A stretch of DNA of 64,000 nt, from the IMG/VR virus record IMGVR_UViG_3300042335_000796, positions 27,524 to 91,523 of that record. One strand, written 5' to 3'. The first letter of the stretch is position 1; every line of letters starts with the position of its first letter. The notes beneath the pieces are model-generated. The model had not been told where the DNA came from. It worked only from the letters and a program-made list of their open reading frames with translations, and made no database searches. Made by a program: the position numbers and the translations under genes. This document shows positions 20,988 through 30,446 of the stretch, piece after piece. Origin of the DNA: a virus.

Positions 20988-23204
20988 ATGGGATATATAA
21001 TTAAAAATACTTCAGGTTTATTAAATACAAGAATCACAGATATGGGTAGAAAAAAACTATCCGAAGGTAGATTTAATATTAGTTATTTTCAAGTTGGTGA
21101 TAGTGAAATATTATACAATTTAATACCTAATTATAATCAAGCTGATAACTACGTTTTGGAGCCAGCATATAACGCTCAAAATGGGGACCAACAACCTCAA
21201 ACAAATAAAGCTAATATAAAATATCCAATAAAAGTGCAAGGGCCAGTTGTTGTAGTTGCCAGTGATAATACTTATGGAATACCTTTTAGAGATTCTCAAG
21301 TTAGTCCAGTATTCAATACTGCAGCACCAAAAGGATTTTTTAGTGGAAGCCCAAGCGGATACACAGCATATACTTCATCAGCATATACAATCACTTCAAA
21401 TTATATGGTTGAAATGTGTTCATTATGTGGAACTGATATTATGACAATAATTCCAGATTTTTGTTCACCAACAACTGGAACGCCATCAGTAAATGATTTT
21501 GTAACAATATTTTTTGATGCTTCTGGAAGTTGTGGTAATATTGTTGGAGATTTCCCAATATTAACATATAAAGTACAAGGTGTTACAGGAACAACAATTC
21601 AAGTAGACAGAAATCTACCATATTTTAGTGGAATAAGTTGTTGCGGTAATGCCAGAGCAATTTTCTATCCATCAGGTATGACAGTTTTATACGATACTGC
21701 AACACCTCAAGGATATTGGCCACCAAATGTTTTAGATTTTGAAACAATATGTGAAATTAGTGAAATTGATGTTCCAGTCTGGAATATGAATATTCCATGG
21801 TCAGTAAATCCTGCAGGATTATTATCAACTGTAAGTGAAGGATTTCAAAAATTTGGTTCACGAGAGTATTTGGGAACTAAAGAATATTTAGGGTATCAAT
21901 CCATATCAGGTCAAAGTTTTTATGTTACACCTATTTTTACATCAGAAACTACTAACACGTATTTTTATAATTCATTTGATGAACCAATTTTTGTACAACC
22001 TTATGAGCAAAAAACGATAGCAATTGTGCATTTTACAAATAACGCTATTGATACATTTTATGGTGAAAAATTTGCAACTGAACCTTTTGATATTGGTGCA
22101 TTGGACCCAACAGGATTTGCAAGGAATTTTAAAGTAACGATACCTTGGTTAATGTGGCATAAGACAAAAACTGGAATAATGGGTGAAACTTTTTATATTG
22201 ACCCACAAGTCGGTTCTGAAAATTACTTAGATATCAAATATATGAAATCAAGTAGGAATGAAGACATGAATGAACCTGGCTTAAGATATTATCATTTATG
22301 GGATACACATCTTAATGATGATTCCAATCCAAGTAGGGTTGGTAAAGTTTTTCCAGATTTAAAAATTATTGTGTTTGATGATGAAGAAATTGTTGCAGCA
22401 ATGTCATATAAAGCAAATCGAAATTGGACATTACCAGCCCCTAAATTATTTTTGGTAACACCAAATACTTGTGATACAACAGATGATGATTTTGGGTTGC
22501 TTGGTAATAATGATGAATATTTATATGTCACATATAGATTTAATACAACAAGTGGTTTAACAAACTCATTACACTGTAATTATTACGTTAAAATTCAGGG
22601 ACCATCTGAAGATTGTACGACATCAAGACAAGATGTTTCAGTTAAATTTGGTGACGAGTTTTTTTTCCTAAAAGATTGTTGTCCACAAGGGTATAGTGCT
22701 AACGAATTTATGATATTAGCACAAGTTGTTACAGGTTCAACAACTCAACCTGACCCTGAAAACTGGAGAATTATTGATTATACTAACCAATTAAGTGGGT
22801 CGTCAATAAATGGATATATTCAAGCTTCAGGAATGACAGCATCAACATTTACAATATCATACAATCAATATAATAATGCTGGAATATATAATTTGGCCGA
22901 TTATTTAACATTACCTGTACCATTTGGTGAAGAATTTAAATTAAATTTTGGGGATGAATATTATTTTTATGGTAACATTCAAACTGATATTCAAGCAACA
23001 ATTTATGAAATGAAATATTTGTGTAATTTACAACAAACACAATTTTTAACCAGTACAAATCCTACTTGGACATTAAATGATGATATTTATATTACTGAAA
23101 TTGGCTTATTTGACTCTGATAAAGATTTAATGGTAATCACTAAATTACAACAACCTGTAAAGAGACAAGGAACTCAACAGTTTGCTATTAAATTAGATTT
23201 TTAA
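20988..23204 (+). CDS. Large tail/baseplate structural protein
   Basis: 738 residues. The N-terminus (GYIIKNTSGLLNTRITDMGR, then KKLSEGRFNISYFQVGDSE) resembles the start of structural proteins in large contractile-tailed phages, where an 'ITDxGRxxLxxG...F...GDSE' segment is followed by beta-rich domains. The C-terminus (ITEIGLFDSDKDLMVITKLQ) looks like the last domain of collar or tail-fibre proteins. It is the last gene of the virion operon before the replication genes. The exact role is unknown. Confidence 0.6.
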   Translation: MGYIIKNTSGLLNTRITDMGRKKLSEGRFNISYFQVGDSEILYNLIPNYNQADNYVLEPAYNAQNGDQQPQTNKANIKYPIKVQGPVVVVASDNTYGIPFRDSQVSPVFNTAAPKGFFSGSPSGYTAYTSSAYTITSNYMVEMCSLCGTDIMTIIPDFCSPTTGTPSVNDFVTIFFDASGSCGNIVGDFPILTYKVQGVTGTTIQVDRNLPYFSGISCCGNARAIFYPSGMTVLYDTATPQGYWPPNVLDFETICEISEIDVPVWNMNIPWSVNPAGLLSTVSEGFQKFGSREYLGTKEYLGYQSISGQSFYVTPIFTSETTNTYFYNSFDEPIFVQPYEQKTIAIVHFTNNAIDTFYGEKFATEPFDIGALDPTGFARNFKVTIPWLMWHKTKTGIMGETFYIDPQVGSENYLDIKYMKSSRNEDMNEPGLRYYHLWDTHLNDDSNPSRVGKVFPDLKIIVFDDEEIVAAMSYKANRNWTLPAPKLFLVTPNTCDTTDDDFGLLGNNDEYLYVTYRFNTTSGLTNSLHCNYYVKIQGPSEDCTTSRQDVSVKFGDEFFFLKDCCPQGYSANEFMILAQVVTGSTTQPDPENWRIIDYTNQLSGSSINGYIQASGMTASTFTISYNQYNNAGIYNLADYLTLPVPFGEEFKLNFGDEYYFYGNIQTDIQATIYEMKYLCNLQQTQFLTSTNPTWTLNDDIYITEIGLFDSDKDLMVITKLQQPVKRQGTQQFAIKLDF

Positions 23205-23244
23205 AATATTTACTAAAGAATTTTATTTTTTATATTAAATATAA

Positions 23245-23844
23245 ATGAAACTAAAATTAAAAAACAATCCTAAAATATTGGGGCTTGATGTTTCAACAAC
23301 AACAATAGGTTGGGCTTTATTTGATGTTGTTACTCAAGAACTATTAGAATTAACACATATTTCGCCAAAATCCAAACCAAAGAAAGAAAATAAGATGGAA
23401 GAGCTTTTGGTTAAGGCTAAAATGTTTAGGACAAAATTGGAAGAATATAAAAATCTTGGGATTACATATATTGTAATTGAAGAGCCGTTATTACAATCAA
23501 ATAACATTTATACTGTTGGTACCTTGTTAAGGTATAATACTCTAATTATGAAAGAGTGTTATGATGTCTTAGGTATAATACCAGATTTTATATCTACATA
23601 TAACTCAAGGAAATTTGCATTTCCAGAATTGGTTCAAAAAAATGATAAAGGTAAATTTGTATTGTTTGGCGGATTACCAAAAAATATTGATAAAAAACAT
23701 ATAATTTGGGAGAAAGTTGCACAAAGGGAACCACAAATAACTTGGTTATATACAAAAAATAATACATTAAAAAAAGAAAATTATGATTCAACTGATGCAT
23801 ATTCTGCAGCACTTGGCTACATGAAAAGTAAAAATATTTGGTAA
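23245..23844 (+). CDS. RuvC-fold Holliday junction resolvase-like nuclease
   Basis: 199 residues with an RNase H/RuvC fold signature: KILGLDVSTTTIGWALFD at the N-terminus (first acidic residue in GLDVS), IVIEEPLL near residue 78 (second acid), and DSTDAYSAALGY at the C-terminus (final acids). The spacing matches RuvC-like resolvases, which cut branched DNA during recombination-linked replication and before packaging. The gene heads the replication block and precedes the primase. Confidence 0.75.
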   Translation: MKLKLKNNPKILGLDVSTTTIGWALFDVVTQELLELTHISPKSKPKKENKMEELLVKAKMFRTKLEEYKNLGITYIVIEEPLLQSNNIYTVGTLLRYNTLIMKECYDVLGIIPDFISTYNSRKFAFPELVQKNDKGKFVLFGGLPKNIDKKHIIWEKVAQREPQITWLYTKNNTLKKENYDSTDAYSAALGYMKSKNIW

Positions 23845-23873
23845 TTTGATTTTATTTACCTAATATTGTAGTT

Positions 23874-24767
23874 GTGAATGAAAATGAGTCTATTATTGAG
23901 ATACTAAATGAATTTCTTGGCGAACCAAAACATGTAAATGATTATCAAACACAAATTCAGTATAATTGTCCAATTTGTGATGACGGTAGAAAAAAAGGTA
24001 ATCTTGAAGTTAATATAGAAGAAGAAGTCTTTCATTGTTGGTCATGCGGAGATGAAAATGGTACTCATGGTGTAATATCGAAATTATTCGATATGTTTGG
24101 TAATAAAAAATTAAAAAAGTTATATAATTTAATTAAACCTGAAGATAAAAAACCTATAAAGCGTGAAAAGAAAGCTTTACAATATCCTGAAGGATATATT
24201 AAATTTTCAGAGTCTAATCCAAGATATCCTATACATAATGAAGCATTAAATTATTTATACCGTCGTGGAGTAACTGACGAAATTATAAATAAATATGATA
24301 TTGGATATACTGCATTAGGTAAATATATGTATCGAATAATAATACCATCATATGATTCAAAAAATAAATTAAACTATTTTATCGCAAGAGCCTGGGGTAA
24401 AACAAAGTTTAAATATTTAAATCCTGACGCTGAAAAAGATTTAATAATCTTTAATGAAAATAAGATTGATTGGGATAAAGATATATATATTGTTGAAGGG
24501 GTATTTGATTCAATTTTTATTGAAAATTCTATACCTTTATTAGGTAAACATTTATCTGAATTATTATTTAATACCTTATATAATAAAGCAAATGGAAATA
24601 TTCATATTTGTTTAGATGGTGATGCATATAAAGATGCTTTATTAATATATCATACCATAAATGGTGGTAGATTATATGGAAAAGTTGTTTTATATAAATT
24701 TCCAAAAGATAAAGATGTTTGTGATTTAAAAGGTGATATTAGCAGATATAAAATAATAATACTATGA
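23874..24767 (+). CDS. DnaG-type DNA primase
   Basis: 297 residues, probably starting at GTG; no in-frame ATG lies nearby. An N-terminal zinc finger (YNCPICDDGR, later FHCWSCGDENGTHG) is of the CHC2 primase type. The middle has RRGVTDEIINKYDIGYTALG and FIARAWG, seen in phage primases. A toprim core follows: IYIVEGVFDSIFI supplies the glutamate and HICLDGDAYKD the DGD acids. It is shorter than cellular DnaG and lacks a helicase-binding tail. The stop overlaps the next start (ATGA). Confidence 0.88.
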   Translation: MNENESIIEILNEFLGEPKHVNDYQTQIQYNCPICDDGRKKGNLEVNIEEEVFHCWSCGDENGTHGVISKLFDMFGNKKLKKLYNLIKPEDKKPIKREKKALQYPEGYIKFSESNPRYPIHNEALNYLYRRGVTDEIINKYDIGYTALGKYMYRIIIPSYDSKNKLNYFIARAWGKTKFKYLNPDAEKDLIIFNENKIDWDKDIYIVEGVFDSIFIENSIPLLGKHLSELLFNTLYNKANGNIHICLDGDAYKDALLIYHTINGGRLYGKVVLYKFPKDKDVCDLKGDISRYKIIIL

Positions 24768-25627
24768 AATTAACAAAAATTGCACAAGAAATTAGAGAAA
24801 TAATTCGAGACAAACAACTTGAATATAATTTAACGTTTGATGAGGAAACTCACACATATACGATGAAAGATATTGAAGGTAATATTAGAAGTGATTGGTA
24901 TTCAGTGTCTAAAGTTCTTAAGTTTTTTTACGAAGAGTTTGATTCATATAGCATATCACTCAAAAAGGCAAATGGTAATATATTTGAACAAGAAAAATTA
25001 TTAAAGGAATGGGGTGATGCTGGAACATATAGTACACAAATGGGGTCAAGAACTCATTATATTTTAGAAAACCGTGCTTTGGAATTATTTAAACTAAATA
25101 AAAATGTTAGACAACCAATATATGATTGTAATGAAGAACAAATACTAAAAAGCGATTCTATGGTATATTCTGGAATTAAGTATTTAAATCTAATGAAAGA
25201 ACGTGGGGCTGAATTAATTGACACCGAAATGGTTCTCGGAAGCCCACATTTATGTTATACAGGTCAACCTGATAAATTATGGTTGATACCTAATGCTGAA
25301 AAAACTGAATATGGTGTTGTAATTACTGATTGGAAGACAAATAAACCTAAAAATTTTGAGGTTAATAGGTGGACAAAATCGATGTATAAACCATTTAACA
25401 AATATCCAAACAATGCTTTAGGTCATTATTATTTACAATTACCATTTTATGTTAAACTTTTTATTAAAATGTTGGAAAACACTAAATATTCTAATCTAAA
25501 GTTTTATGGTGGTGTTGTAGTATTATTAAAGGAAGATAAAACTTATAAAGAATACAAAGTTCCTAAAGATATTATAACAACAGTAATGAATTTAAATATT
25601 CAAGATTATTTGATAATTAATAAATAA
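24764..25627 (+). CDS. PD-(D/E)xK exonuclease, RecB/Cas4-like
   Basis: 287 residues. The motifs are in the right order for a RecB-family nuclease: YSVSKVLKFF, GSRTHYILENRA (metal-binding His), TGQPDKLWLI (PD motif), VVITDWKTNK (DxK) and HYYLQLPFYVKLF (Gln-x3-Tyr-like motif). Such enzymes process DNA ends in phage recombination. It is coupled to the primase gene by a 4-base overlap. Confidence 0.8.
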   Translation: MKLTKIAQEIREIIRDKQLEYNLTFDEETHTYTMKDIEGNIRSDWYSVSKVLKFFYEEFDSYSISLKKANGNIFEQEKLLKEWGDAGTYSTQMGSRTHYILENRALELFKLNKNVRQPIYDCNEEQILKSDSMVYSGIKYLNLMKERGAELIDTEMVLGSPHLCYTGQPDKLWLIPNAEKTEYGVVITDWKTNKPKNFEVNRWTKSMYKPFNKYPNNALGHYYLQLPFYVKLFIKMLENTKYSNLKFYGGVVVLLKEDKTYKEYKVPKDIITTVMNLNIQDYLIINK

Positions 25628-25645
25628 AAGCTTATTATTATAAAT

Positions 25646-25867
25646 ATGGATAAAGACTTAAGACCAAAAATTGACCTAAAAGAACAGCCAACAGTAAAAT
25701 GTGAATTTTGTGGCTCAAGTTACTTCAAAGAAGTAACCATGTTAAAAAAAGTATCAAAGATTTTAACAGGAAGCTCTGAAGACACATATGTACCTTTTAG
25801 TGTGTACATGTGTAATAGTTGTAATTATGTGAACTCGGATTTTAAAGTTTTTGGGGATGATAACTAA
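25646..25867 (+). CDS. Small zinc-ribbon protein
   Basis: 73 residues with two CxxC knuckles (CEFCGSSYF near residue 20 and MCNSCNYVN near residue 55), a treble- or ribbon-type zinc site. It overlaps the start of the Mre11-like gene. The partner and role are unknown; a nucleic-acid-binding or transcription accessory role is possible. Confidence 0.65.
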   Translation: MDKDLRPKIDLKEQPTVKCEFCGSSYFKEVTMLKKVSKILTGSSEDTYVPFSVYMCNSCNYVNSDFKVFGDDN

Positions 25868-26642
25868 TATTGTACATTTTTCCGACCTACACATTAGAAT
25901 ATTTAAGTATCATGAATTATATCGTGATATTTTGAAAAAAATGTTTACTGAATTTAGGAAAATTAATCCTGATAGGATTGTTTTTACTGGAGATTTGGTA
26001 CATTCTAAAAACCAATTAAGCCCTGAATTAGTTGAAATGGTTATATGGACTTTAAGTGAGAGTTCAAAGATTGCTAAAACAATTCTTATTAGCGGTAATC
26101 ATGATTTTCTAAATTCAAATCTTGAAAGACTTGATACATTATCACCAATTATCTCAGCATTAAACAATGATAATATTGTTTATTATAAAGATAGAGGGGT
26201 TTATGAGGATGAAAATGTTTCTTGGTGTGTTTATTCACAATTTCAGGGTAATGTTCCACCAGATATTAAAGACGCAAAAGGTTTTAAAATTGGTTTATTT
26301 CATGACCCAATTCAAGGATTAAAAACTGATTTGGGGTTTGATTTTGGTGAACATGCATATGATATTGAAAAATTTGATGGTCTTGATATTGTTTTATGTG
26401 GTGATATACATAAACGAGCCACATTTAAAATACCAAATGGTAAACTTGGAGTGATGATTGGGTCAACAATACAACAAAATTTTGGTGAGTCAGTTAAAAA
26501 TCACGGATTTGGTGTGTTTAATATACCGAATTATAAATATGAGTTTGTTGATATTGATAATCCAAGACCTTTTCTATCATTTAAAATTAATGGAATAAAA
26601 GATATTGAGAATGGAACAGAAAAACTTGTCAATCTCGGATAA
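25857..26642 (+). CDS. Mre11/SbcD-like nuclease subunit (gp47-like)
   Basis: 261 residues from the ATG at 25857; a TTG two codons earlier is less likely. Calcineurin-type phosphoesterase motifs appear in order: HFSDLHIR (D-x-H), VFTGDLVHS (GD), ILISGNHDF (GNHD) and LCGDIHKR (GD-x-H). With the Rad50-like protein encoded at 27541 it should form the SbcCD/gp46-gp47 complex, which resects DNA ends for recombination-dependent replication. Confidence 0.9.
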   Translation: MITNIVHFSDLHIRIFKYHELYRDILKKMFTEFRKINPDRIVFTGDLVHSKNQLSPELVEMVIWTLSESSKIAKTILISGNHDFLNSNLERLDTLSPIISALNNDNIVYYKDRGVYEDENVSWCVYSQFQGNVPPDIKDAKGFKIGLFHDPIQGLKTDLGFDFGEHAYDIEKFDGLDIVLCGDIHKRATFKIPNGKLGVMIGSTIQQNFGESVKNHGFGVFNIPNYKYEFVDIDNPRPFLSFKINGIKDIENGTEKLVNLG

Positions 26643-26949
26643 TGAAATAGTAAATGATGTTCTTCAATATGTTTTATTAAATGATATTAAAGATATTGAT
26701 TCATTTACATTGACATGTTTTAAAAATGGATATTTTATCCAAAAATATGGACTATTAAATGAGGAAGCTTCAATAAATATTAAATCAGAAGATAATAAAG
26801 AATTACAAAATAAAATAAACATGTTAACAGAAACAATTCAGCATTTAAAACGTGAAGTTTTAAATAAAGATAATGTTATAAAAGAACAACAAAACAAAAT
26901 AGATAATTTAAGTCAAATTATTTCAAATAAATTATTAAAATTCACATAA
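26611..26949 (+). CDS. Coiled-coil protein, unknown function
   Basis: 112 residues from the ATG at 26611 (MEQKNLSISDN). The C-terminal half (about residues 65-108) is a heptad-rich coiled coil (ELQNKINMLTETIQHLKREV and following). It starts inside the end of the Mre11-like gene and lies between the two subunits of that complex, so a link to it is possible but unproven. Confidence 0.6.
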   Translation: MEQKNLSISDNEIVNDVLQYVLLNDIKDIDSFTLTCFKNGYFIQKYGLLNEEASINIKSEDNKELQNKINMLTETIQHLKREVLNKDNVIKEQQNKIDNLSQIISNKLLKFT

Positions 26950-26951
26950 AA

Positions 26952-27290
26952 ATGGAAAAATTTATAATATGGTCAATTATGCTTTATGGAATCAGTAATA
27001 TACTTGTTTACGGTTCTATATTAAATAGCTTTAGAAATTTTATTGAAAAAATTGGAAATTCTACTATATTAATTATAAGTCCAATTTTTAAGTTTATCAG
27101 AGAAATGCTTAAATGTATGATGTGTACACCTTTTCATTTAGGTTATTTGTCAACTTTTTTTATTTATTCGCCAACATTTGAATATTTTTCATTACCTTTG
27201 TACTATTCTTGGATATTAGATGCTGGGATAGCTTCAGGGGTTGTTTGGGGGATAAATTCAATAATAGAATGGTTTGAAAATAAACATTAA
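26952..27290 (+). CDS. Small membrane protein with CMMC motif (DUF1360-like)
   Basis: 112 residues with about three membrane helices: residues 4-24, a middle segment after LKCMMCTPFHLGYLSTF, and LDAGIASGVVWGINSIIEWF. The pattern of an interfacial C-x2-C-x2-F/P-HLG followed by two helices resembles DUF1360-type phage and Bacillus proteins. No function is known for these. Confidence 0.55.
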   Translation: MEKFIIWSIMLYGISNILVYGSILNSFRNFIEKIGNSTILIISPIFKFIREMLKCMMCTPFHLGYLSTFFIYSPTFEYFSLPLYYSWILDAGIASGVVWGINSIIEWFENKH

Positions 27291-27307
27291 TTTAATATAT
27301 ACATAAC

Positions 27308-27544
27308 ATGCCAAAATCAAGAAAACGCGGTGGTGACAAAGTTCACAGAAGAAGAGTTCAAAATAGAAATAAAAATATCGACACAATGATGAAAACCCAA
27401 CAAAAATTATTTGAACGAGCAATGCTTGAACAAATAAATAAAGTAAGAAACTCAAGTGGTGACACATCAAATGATATAACCACAAGTCAAAATATTAAGT
27501 TAAATACTGAGGGTTTTAACACAAATCTTGCAACAGATTTATGA
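27308..27544 (+). CDS. Small basic protein, unknown function
   Basis: 78 residues with a very basic N-terminus (PKSRKRGGDKVHRRRVQNRN), then a helix. The stop codon overlaps the ATG of the Rad50-like gene. Basic tails of this kind bind nucleic acid. I do not recognise the family. Confidence 0.55.
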   Translation: MPKSRKRGGDKVHRRRVQNRNKNIDTMMKTQQKLFERAMLEQINKVRNSSGDTSNDITTSQNIKLNTEGFNTNLATDL

Positions 27545-29868
27545 TAGATATTGATAAATTAGATAATCCATACGTCCAGGTAATTTGGGAAGATTATTCT
27601 GAAAATTTTACACAAGAACAAATTAAAAGTGTAAAACAATATTTTCAAAATAAATACAACACAAATAATGTTAATGTAATATCTAAAATTAAAAATGATA
27701 TTATTAATGAAACTCAGCAAACTGTTGATGTTTCAATTAACATTATGGATAAAAACTATCAAAAAGAATTAATTAAAAATTATTTAGTTAGTAAAAATTT
27801 TGATAGTTACCAAGAAGATATTATAAAATTAGATAATGAAGTTGAAAACAAAATTGCAGCATCAACAGATGATGTATCAGCATTTAAAAAATGGTATATC
27901 AAAAGAATTGAGTTTTCAAATTTCTTATCATATGGGGATAATCAAGTTTTAGATTTTACAAAATGTAATGGTTTAACTGTTATTAAATCAACACCAGAGA
28001 ATTTTGGAGGAAAAACCGTAATATCTACAGATTTATTGTTGTTTTTATTTTTTAACACAACAACTAAAACATCAAAGGTTGAAGATGTGTTTAATAAATT
28101 TACAGAAAAAGATTATGTTAGAGTAAAAGGTGAAATTACAATTGATGGTGAAGATTATGTAATTGAAAGAAACTTAGAAAGGAAAAAAAGTAAATCTGGA
28201 GATTATAACATAAAAACTTATTTAGAGTTTTTCAAAAAATTACCAAATGGTGAATTACAAAATTTTACAGGTGAACAAAGAAAAGAAACAGAAAATTTCA
28301 TCAAAAATTCAATTGGTGAACAAAATGATTTCTTAATGACAATTTTGACCACAGCTTCAAATCTTGAAGAGCTTTTAGAATCAAAACCAACAACGAGGGG
28401 TCAAATTCTTTCAAGATTTTTGGGTCTTGAGTTCTTAAAGAAAAAGGAAGAAGTTGGTAAAGAATTTTATTCTGAGTTTTCAAAAAGTATGTTATCAAAT
28501 ATATACAATATTGAACAACTTAAACAGGAAATTGAAAATAATCTTGATAAGATATCTGAATATCAAGCTGAAATTAATCAAGCAAAGGTTGTAATTGAAG
28601 ATATTACTGAAAAACTAACTACAGGTAAAGATTATAAGGATAATCTTCTTAAAATGAAGTATAACGATATTGACAAAGATTTGTTAATATTGAACCCTGA
28701 ACATATCAAAAAAGAGATTGATAGTATAAAATATCAGCTTGATAATTCAATACGTGAGCTTGAAAGTTTTGAATTAATTGAGCCTTCAGAATTTTACAAT
28801 GAAGATATTCACGATAAAATTAAGTCAGATATAAATGAGGTTTATAGAAATATTGTTGATGTTGAATCAAAAATAAAAGATATTAAAACTTTACAAAATT
28901 CTGTCAGTGGTGGTGTTAAATGCGAACATTGTGGAATTGATTTAATTAACGCAGCTATAACGCAATCTAAAATTTCAAATTTAGAATCTTTAACAATAAA
29001 TCATGAGGAATTAAAATCTAAAATGGATGAATTATCGGCAAAAGATAATGAGTTTTTAAAGATTAAGAGAGATTTCGATAAATATGAAAAAGATAAACTA
29101 ATTAAAGTCCGTTTAGAATTAAATGTTGAAAGTAATAATTTAAAATATTTAAAAAATGTTGAATTATTAAATCGGTATAATGATGTACAAGATAAAATTT
29201 CTAAAAATAAAGAAATTGAGGCTAAATTAATTAAGGCAAACCTTAGAATTGATGAATTAGAGCGTGATAAAAAGTCTAAAGAGTCAATTATTACCAGTAA
29301 TCAAGTCATGATTAAAAATATTCAAGAAAAGAATGTTAAAAACAATGACTATATTATTAAAATAGGTAAAGAAAACGAGAGGGAAAAAATATATAAAATA
29401 TATTCAGAAATTTTTGGTAAAAATGGTATTACTAAAAATATTATGAAAACTATGATGCCATTAATTAATTCAGAACTTCAGCGTTTATTACAAGATAGTG
29501 CATATTTCAAACTTGAAATCAGAATTTCAGATAAAAATGAAGTAGAATTTTGGATGATAGACAATTCAACGGGCGTTGAAAAACTAATGATTTCTGGGTC
29601 AGGATACGAAAAAACTATAGCATCATTAGCATTGAGGGCTGTTCTTAGTAAAGTTTGTTCACTACCTAAACCAAATATTATTGTAATGGATGAAGTTTTT
29701 GGTAAAATATCAAACGAAAATCTTGAAATGGTTGGTGAGTTCTTTGTAAAAATAAAAGAATATTTTGAAAAAGTTTTCGTAATCTCCCATAATCCGCTTG
29801 TAAACAATTGGGCTGATAGTATTATCAGCATTGAAAAAATTGATAATATTAGTTGTGTTACTCAATAA
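27541..29868 (+). CDS. Rad50/SbcC-like ATPase subunit (gp46-like)
   Basis: 775 residues. The order is an N-terminal extension of about 115 residues, an ATPase lobe starting KRIEFSNFLSYGDNQVLDFT, long coiled coils with a central zinc hook (VKCEHCGIDLI, near residue 463), a second lobe with the signature ISGSGYEKTIASLALRAVLS, Walker B NIIVMDEVFG and the switch histidine VISHNPL. The P-loop reads PENFGGKTV; the usual first glycine is a proline. It pairs with the Mre11-like protein. Long N-terminal extensions are not usual in SbcC. Confidence 0.88.
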   Translation: MIDIDKLDNPYVQVIWEDYSENFTQEQIKSVKQYFQNKYNTNNVNVISKIKNDIINETQQTVDVSINIMDKNYQKELIKNYLVSKNFDSYQEDIIKLDNEVENKIAASTDDVSAFKKWYIKRIEFSNFLSYGDNQVLDFTKCNGLTVIKSTPENFGGKTVISTDLLLFLFFNTTTKTSKVEDVFNKFTEKDYVRVKGEITIDGEDYVIERNLERKKSKSGDYNIKTYLEFFKKLPNGELQNFTGEQRKETENFIKNSIGEQNDFLMTILTTASNLEELLESKPTTRGQILSRFLGLEFLKKKEEVGKEFYSEFSKSMLSNIYNIEQLKQEIENNLDKISEYQAEINQAKVVIEDITEKLTTGKDYKDNLLKMKYNDIDKDLLILNPEHIKKEIDSIKYQLDNSIRELESFELIEPSEFYNEDIHDKIKSDINEVYRNIVDVESKIKDIKTLQNSVSGGVKCEHCGIDLINAAITQSKISNLESLTINHEELKSKMDELSAKDNEFLKIKRDFDKYEKDKLIKVRLELNVESNNLKYLKNVELLNRYNDVQDKISKNKEIEAKLIKANLRIDELERDKKSKESIITSNQVMIKNIQEKNVKNNDYIIKIGKENEREKIYKIYSEIFGKNGITKNIMKTMMPLINSELQRLLQDSAYFKLEIRISDKNEVEFWMIDNSTGVEKLMISGSGYEKTIASLALRAVLSKVCSLPKPNIIVMDEVFGKISNENLEMVGEFFVKIKEYFEKVFVISHNPLVNNWADSIISIEKIDNISCVTQ

Positions 29869-29883
29869 AATGTGCTAATTTTG
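29853..29883 (+). promoter_or_regulatory. Bacteroidota-type promoter (TTG-N20-TAATTTTG)
   Basis: TTG at 29853-29855, 20 bases, then TAATTTTG at 29876-29883, matching the Bacteroidota -33/-7 consensus TTG / TAnnTTTG. The downstream ATG is at 29892, so the leader would be only a few bases. It would drive the sigma factor operon from inside the end of the Rad50-like gene. Confidence 0.7.
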
Positions 29884-29891
29884 CCACATAT

Positions 29892-30446
29892 ATGATAAAT
29901 TCAAATATTAATAATAAGTATCTACTATTTGTATTCGGAGACTTTAACCAACCAACAGCCAAATTTATTGCTGATTTTATAATAGATTTAAACAAAATAA
30001 CTGTTACTAAATTTTATAAATTAAATTATGGATATGTTTACAATTTTTCATCATTAATTGATTTTAATGAGTTAAAAAGAATGGTAAATATATCTTTTAA
30101 AGAACAAAAAATTAGTAATACATTTTTTCTAATTCAAACTAATAATTCAATACATGTTGAAATTCCTGAAGATTTTAATTTCTTAGAGCTTGAGAATATA
30201 AATTGTGAAGATGTTGAATCAGATTATGAAATATCTTATAAATTTACATATGATTTTTGCAATGATGATGAGGATGATGAGGATGATGAGGATGATGAAG
30301 ATATTGTTAGAATGATTAAATCATTTAGTGAAAAATCTAAAAGTCGTATAAATTTAGATGATATTTTAGATAAAATTTCAGAATTTGGAATAAATTCCTT
30401 AAATAAATTTGAATTAGACTATTTAAATGATTATAAAAACAAATGA
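29892..30446 (+). CDS. Unknown protein with acidic Asp/Glu tract
   Basis: 184 residues from the ATG at 29892, chosen because the promoter box ends at 29883; an ATG at 29853 would lie upstream of the transcription start. The middle carries a pure acidic run of DDE repeats (30258-30300), encoded by a GATGATGAG-type microsatellite. The N-terminus (NKYLLFVFGDF) may be a small alpha/beta domain. It overlaps the sigma factor gene by 4 bases. Confidence 0.6.
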   Translation: MINSNINNKYLLFVFGDFNQPTAKFIADFIIDLNKITVTKFYKLNYGYVYNFSSLIDFNELKRMVNISFKEQKISNTFFLIQTNNSIHVEIPEDFNFLELENINCEDVESDYEISYKFTYDFCNDDEDDEDDEDDEDIVRMIKSFSEKSKSRINLDDILDKISEFGINSLNKFELDYLNDYKNK

